The notes under the pieces are model-generated. The model saw nothing but the letters and a program-made list of their open reading frames with translations, searched no databases and was not told the origin of the DNA. Position numbers and translations under genes: made by a program. A DNA stretch of 64,000 nucleotides from the NCBI GenBank assembly GCA_020636215.1, contig JACJYG010000004.1:1-64000 (forward strand). The letters are read 5' to 3'. How positions within the stretch are numbered: the stretch's first letter is position 1; each line of letters begins with the position of its first letter. This DNA comes from Lewinellaceae bacterium. Its GTDB lineage: Bacteria > Bacteroidota > Bacteroidia > Chitinophagales > Saprospiraceae. This document shows positions 60,440 through 64,000 of the stretch, piece by piece.

Positions 60440-60591
60440 AAAAACGGAGACAGATCGTAAGCAAGGCGATAATGATCGGCCGATAGAAAGCCCTGGGCCA
60501 CCCGTTGATTAGCGATCAGATCTCGTAACAACGGGTGGCCAGGCTTTTCCCCAATCCTGGCAATTCTCCCCTCCGGCTAAGTGCAGGCCAC

Positions 60592-61842
60592 TTAGTCCTG
60601 CCGCACCAAACCAAAATTCAACACATCCAGCACGCTCCCATTTTTCTCCGCAGCCTGGCGGGCAGCGCCTTCAAAAGTAAAGCCAGCCTTTTCCAGGACG
60701 CGGCGGGAAGCAGCATTATTGGAAAAAACGCGGGCATAGAGGCGGTGTAAACCCAGGTTCTGAAAAGCGTGTTGGGCCATTGCCCGGGCAGCAGCGGTAG
60801 CGATACCCCGGCCCCAAAAGCTTTCACTCAGCCAATAGCCTAATTCGGCGGATTTGCGATAGACATCCTGCTGAAAGATCAGGCCGATGGATCCTACTGC
60901 CTGCCCCTCCACTTCGATGGCAAAGATGGATTCCATTTCGGCATGTGTGGCGTAGTCGATAAACTGGCGGGCATCTTCCTCGGTGTAGGGGTGTGGAAAA
61001 CGGTCTTGTAGCCTGTCGGCGATGTTGGTGTTGTTGGCGTGGCGCGCAACGCTGGAGGCATCGGACCGGTAGAAGCGGCGCAGGCGGAAGCCCTCGCCTT
61101 CAATGAGTACTTCCAGGTCTTCCAAGGCTGGCGCTTGCTCCGGGTTGAGCAGGCGGACAAGTTGCGGAAGCTTATCGATCTCGTCGTATTCGAAGCCATC
61201 TACCTGATGGGACGCCAGCTGTTCGTGCACCCAGGTGGTGTGGAAGGGAACATGTATTGCCTTACCTCCCAGCTTGCAGATCGGCAGGATATCGGACTTC
61301 AGGGAGTTGCCCACCATCAGAACTTCCTCCATGCGCAGGGCGTGGCGCCGGAACACCCCCTGGTAAGTCGCCTCATCCTTTTCGGAAACGATCTCGATGC
61401 GCTTGAAGTGATCCGCCAGGCCCGAGCGGGCAATCTTGCTCTCCTGGTCGAAAAGGTCGCCTTTGGTGATGATCATTAGCTCGTAGTAGGGCGCCAGGGC
61501 TTTAATGGTTTCTTCCACGCCATCCAGCAGTTCTATCGGGTGTTCCAGCATCTCTTTACCCATTTCGATGACCTGATGGATCGTGGCGCCACTTACTTTA
61601 CCATCCGTGAGTTGCACCGCCGTTTCGATCATGGAAAGGATAAACCCCTTTATGCCGTAGCCAAACAAGCGAAGGTTTTTATGCTCGGTTTCGTACAAGC
61701 GCTCGTCCAGTTCCGCTTCGCTCCCATAACCAGCCAGTAAGGCCTTTAGCTTGGCTTGCGTCTGCTGAAAAATAGGCTCATTGACCCATAAGGTGTCATC
61801 GGCATCAAAAGCAATGGTGCGGATGTTTTTGTATTTTTCCAT
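60592..61842 (-). CDS. HAD-superfamily hydrolase fused to a GNAT acetyltransferase
   Basis: 416 residues. The HAD domain (1-~235) has motif I FDADDTLW (Asp13, Asp15), motif II IITKGD, Lys in the KIARSG/EIVSEKD region and motif IV GNSLKSDI. From ~245 to 414 a RimJ-like GNAT follows: FRLRRFYRSDASSVARHANN, GYWLSESFWGRGIATAAARAMAQHAF (acetyl-CoA loop), NLGLHRLYARVFSNNAASRRVLEKAGF. The frame is continuous and both parts look complete. A separate GNAT gene lies directly upstream. The substrate of either half is unknown. Confidence 0.92.
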   Translation of the reverse strand: MEKYKNIRTIAFDADDTLWVNEPIFQQTQAKLKALLAGYGSEAELDERLYETEHKNLRLFGYGIKGFILSMIETAVQLTDGKVSGATIHQVIEMGKEMLEHPIELLDGVEETIKALAPYYELMIITKGDLFDQESKIARSGLADHFKRIEIVSEKDEATYQGVFRRHALRMEEVLMVGNSLKSDILPICKLGGKAIHVPFHTTWVHEQLASHQVDGFEYDEIDKLPQLVRLLNPEQAPALEDLEVLIEGEGFRLRRFYRSDASSVARHANNTNIADRLQDRFPHPYTEEDARQFIDYATHAEMESIFAIEVEGQAVGSIGLIFQQDVYRKSAELGYWLSESFWGRGIATAAARAMAQHAFQNLGLHRLYARVFSNNAASRRVLEKAGFTFEGAARQAAEKNGSVLDVLNFGLVRQD

Positions 61843-61917
61843 GGAAGCGATATTTAATCCAACGAGGTTTAGAAGGGTGAGAATGGTTGAAAGGGCTTAT
61901 GCGGCCTGTATAGCCGT

Positions 61918-62424
61918 TCAGACGTCCGGCGTACCGACATACAACAAGCCAGGATGGGCCTCGAAATCGAATTCCTTCCAGAATTGCAGGCCGATCTTTT
62001 CCAGCACCCGGATGGAAGCCTTGTTGTCCTTCATGGCGCGCCCAACGACCCTTTTTAATCCGAGGGTATTAAAACCATAGTCCAGGCAGGCGCGGGCCGA
62101 TTCGGTAGCATAACCCTGCCCCCAGTAGCGTCGGAAAAAACGGAAGCCTATATCGGTTTCCCCCAGTTCCGGTTGGTGCTTCAATCCGCACCAGCCGATC
62201 CATTCGTTATTGGGCTTCAGCAGTACCGCCCAGCGGCCATAGCCGTACTTTTCGTACTGATCGTAGGAGCGCAGGAAGAAGCGGGCCGATTCAACCGAGT
62301 CGAAGGGCGGGTCGCCGGTGTAGCGGACGACCTCGGGGTCTTCGTTCAATTCGTAGAAAAAAGGCGCGTCTTCTTCTTGGAACTCGCGCAGCAGCAGGCG
62401 AGGCGTCTCCAAAATGATATTCAT
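61918..62424 (-). CDS. GNAT-family N-acetyltransferase (RimJ/RimL-like)
   Basis: 168 residues from ATG 62424; the open frame extends to 62505 without family similarity. ETPRLLLREFQEEDAPFFYELNEDPEVVRYTGD, then GWCGLKHQPELGETDIGFRFFRRYWGQGYATESARACLDYGF with the Q/R-x-x-G-x-G/A pyrophosphate loop, and the N-K-A-S-I-R-V-L-E-K-I-G end. Related enzymes acetylate ribosomal protein N-termini or small amines. Located 75 bp upstream of the HAD-GNAT gene, same strand. Confidence 0.93.
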   Translation of the reverse strand: MNIILETPRLLLREFQEEDAPFFYELNEDPEVVRYTGDPPFDSVESARFFLRSYDQYEKYGYGRWAVLLKPNNEWIGWCGLKHQPELGETDIGFRFFRRYWGQGYATESARACLDYGFNTLGLKRVVGRAMKDNKASIRVLEKIGLQFWKEFDFEAHPGLLYVGTPDV

Positions 62425-62595
62425 AGCCTGATCGTTTTTTTCAATAACTGACAGCTTTACAGCACAGGAAAGATGCCAAAAATTTCCGGATTCCCCCTTG
62501 TCCAAAGCCGGGAAAATGCCCGGGGAATCAGGATGATCTTTCAGTCAATCATTGGAATATTGCCGGATAAAGTGGCTGGTGAGAAAATCTAGCTG

Positions 62596-62682
62596 AAAAA
62601 AAAAGGCAGCCGGGCTTAATGCCTCAGGAATTGGGATTGTAGGTCAAACGAAGCAAAATTGGGAACTACGCACCCGGCTACC
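62596..62682 (-). terminator. Minus-strand stem closing and T tract, possible small RNA
   Basis: Read on the minus strand, GGTAGCCGGG (62682-62673) can pair with CCCGGCTGCC (62614-62605; one G-U pair), followed by nine T (62604-62596). The enclosed loop is about 58 nt. It may be the 3' part of a small RNA or simply a long-loop terminator. The rest of 62506-63246 holds no recognisable gene; a GGGCCGGGCCCGGTTTTTT stretch near 62850 may be a second terminator. Confidence 0.35.
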
Positions 62683-63246
62683 GGTGTATTTCCTGTGGCC
62701 GAAACAGCCAAAGGGAGTATAATTAGGATAATGTCTGGATCAATCTGCTACTATAGGACACTTTCCGTCCTGATTTCGCTGCTTCCGTTCTGTTTTAAAA
62801 AGGCCGGCCCTTTGGCGTTATCCGTGTTGATCCGTCTACGCCTCCGGGCCGGGCCCGGTTTTTTGGGGTTAGGCAGCGCCGGTTGGCAATAGCTGGTGCG
62901 ACATAATGCCACATCTAATCGCTATCACACAACCGCTACGCCCGCCAGTGAAAAGAGAAAAGAGTAAAAACAGGAATGTTGCTATTTTCCGGGAAGAACA
63001 ATTCACGGGATTATAGGTGCGTATTTTTGCACCAGTTAGTAGTGGGTTTAGGATTTCAGGTGTTTTTACTTCTTTATACCACCCATTGGGAATGCGTTAC
63101 CAGGATGCGGAAAAAAGTTTTATTTTTTTTTCACCCCAAATCCGAAAACTTCCCAAGCCATGAAAATTCCTATTTTTACCGAAGCTGAGCCCCAACGGGC
63201 CAAAAAAGCCCAACAAATCGTAACACCAACCAAAAAGTCCTCATTA

Positions 63247-63786
63247 ATGAGTAATTATCCGGATGATGACCGCTTGATGCAACAATTGGCCGCGGGAGAC
63301 GAAACGGCATGGAACAAGCTCTATGACGATACGCGAAGCCCTTTCCGGCTGTTTTTCATCCGCTACGGGGCTTTGCCCCCCGAGGAAGCCATAGAGCTCT
63401 ATCAGGATGCTATGGTCGTCCTGCACCGCAATTGCACCAACGGAAAAATTCAGGCGCCTTTGCAAAGTAGTATCAGGACCTACCTCTTCGGTATTGGCAA
63501 AATACTGTTGCGGAAGAAAGGAACAGACACCCGCCAATGGGACGACAACATCCCGGAACTGCCGGTGGAGCCTGAAGTGGAAAGCCGGGAAAGCCAGCAC
63601 GCTAAAGCAGAGCTAGTGCGCCGCTTGTTACAAAAGATCGGCGAGCCATGCAAGAGACTGCTCGAACTCATCTTCCTGCATGGCTATGTAATGGATGCAG
63701 TGGCCGAAGAACTGGAACTGCCTTCAGCCGGCGCCGCCCGAAAGCGCAAATTCGATTGCCTTAAAAAGATGAGAGACTTGCTTTGA
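63247..63786 (+). CDS. ECF-type RNA polymerase sigma factor
   Basis: 179 residues from ATG 63247; ATG 63160 would add 29 residues rich in Lys/Gln, and the stretch around 63171-63180 (TATTTTTACC) looks like a promoter box, favouring the shorter form. Region 2 is represented by LMQQLAAGDETAWNKLYDD and EEAIELYQDAMVVLHRN, region 4 by CKRLLELIFLHGYVMDAVAEELELPSAGAARKRKFDCLKKM with the helix-turn-helix. Followed by a gene that looks like its anti-sigma factor. Confidence 0.88.
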   Translation: MSNYPDDDRLMQQLAAGDETAWNKLYDDTRSPFRLFFIRYGALPPEEAIELYQDAMVVLHRNCTNGKIQAPLQSSIRTYLFGIGKILLRKKGTDTRQWDDNIPELPVEPEVESRESQHAKAELVRRLLQKIGEPCKRLLELIFLHGYVMDAVAEELELPSAGAARKRKFDCLKKMRDLL

Positions 63787-63814
63787 TTATGACACCCTAC
63801 TAAACAACAACGAA

Positions 63815-64000
63815 ATGCCCGCGAACCTTTACAATATAGAAACTATTGAGCGGTATCTCCGCCGGCAAATGGATACCAGCGAACAGGCCGCCTTCGAATC
63901 TCAGCTCGAAGCGGAGGAAGGCTACCGCCAGGAAGTGGCTGCATACCAGCAATTACTGGAAGGTTTCGACGCCGCCCGCAGTGAAGATTTTATCGGCAAA
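63815..64000 (+). CDS. Probable anti-sigma factor, 3' partial
   Basis: The first 62 residues only; the gene runs off the window. YNIETIERYLRRQMDTSEQAAFESQLEAEEGYRQEV resembles the short N-terminal zf-HC2-like/ASD helices of anti-sigma factors in Bacteroidota (E-x-Y-L-x-G/R-x-M-x-x-x-E-x-x-x-F-E). It follows the sigma gene after 28 bp, the usual position of a cognate anti-sigma factor. Whether a membrane helix and extracytoplasmic domain follow cannot be seen. Confidence 0.65.
   Translation, partial: MPANLYNIETIERYLRRQMDTSEQAAFESQLEAEEGYRQEVAAYQQLLEGFDAARSEDFIGK

Noticed and set aside
62659..62892. 77-codon plus-strand gene with a hydrophobic stretch
   Set aside because: Composition and lack of motifs suggest chance; contains a GC-rich terminator-like end.

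Overview
The window reads as a chromosomal segment of a Bacteroidota bacterium, most likely of the Saprospiraceae or a close relative. The evidence is a gingipain-type (C25) type IX secretion protease of the long PorU kind, promoter-like TTG-N20-TAnnTTTG motifs in place of sigma70 boxes, little Shine-Dalgarno sequence, many lipoproteins, and families of intergenic repeats. Placement below phylum is inference. No rRNA, tRNA, CRISPR array or complete insertion sequence was seen.

Positions 1-38250 are a large surface-polysaccharide locus. The first 7 kb is AT-rich and holds sialic-acid-type genes (partial neuC, neuA), a protein of unknown function, three glycosyltransferases and a sulfotransferase. 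It ends in a 40-codon gene stub directly before asnB, where composition changes abruptly. From 7005 the DNA is GC-richer: asnB, GT-B glycosyltransferases, a polymerase/ligase-like membrane protein, wecB, a two-domain oxidoreductase, a heparinase-like protein, a WbuB-like transferase, manC and further glycosyltransferases. At 33.3-38.2 kb follow a GT39-like membrane protein, an O-antigen ligase, a Wzx flippase and a hexapeptide acyltransferase. Together these would make nucleotide sugars (CMP-sialic acid type, UDP-ManNAc, GDP-mannose), assemble a repeat unit, decorate it, flip it and polymerise or ligate it.

The stretch 11.1-32 kb is interrupted by accessory DNA: toxin-antitoxin modules (one intact, others with broken toxins), two DUF4143-type ATPases, a DUF559 gene bracketed by repeats, a Nudix protein, several inverted-repeat elements of MITE type, and G/C-rich intergenic repeats, including about four and a half tandem copies of a 147-150 bp unit at 25524-26174. 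Some repeats have altered genes: one lies in frame inside wecB, one truncates a toxin, one sits exactly at the manC stop codon.

Positions 38234-48540 carry the C25 protease, a tandem alpha/beta-hydrolase, an NYN-cold-shock protein, a third toxin-antitoxin relic and an M14 carboxypeptidase lipoprotein. Positions 48951-52775 (minus strand) form a probable copper operon: a MauG/MbnH-like dihaem protein, an MbnP-like lipoprotein, a DUF4625 lipoprotein, an outer-membrane barrel with a Cys-rich N-terminus and a small Cys-motif protein, with a CRP-like box upstream. The rest is mostly housekeeping or stand-alone genes: a membrane protein, a C1 peptidase, a CAT-family acyltransferase, two E-set/CBM48 proteins, phenylacetate-CoA ligase, an HpcH-type aldolase, a HAD-GNAT fusion, a GNAT enzyme, and an ECF sigma factor with the start of its probable anti-sigma factor at the right edge.
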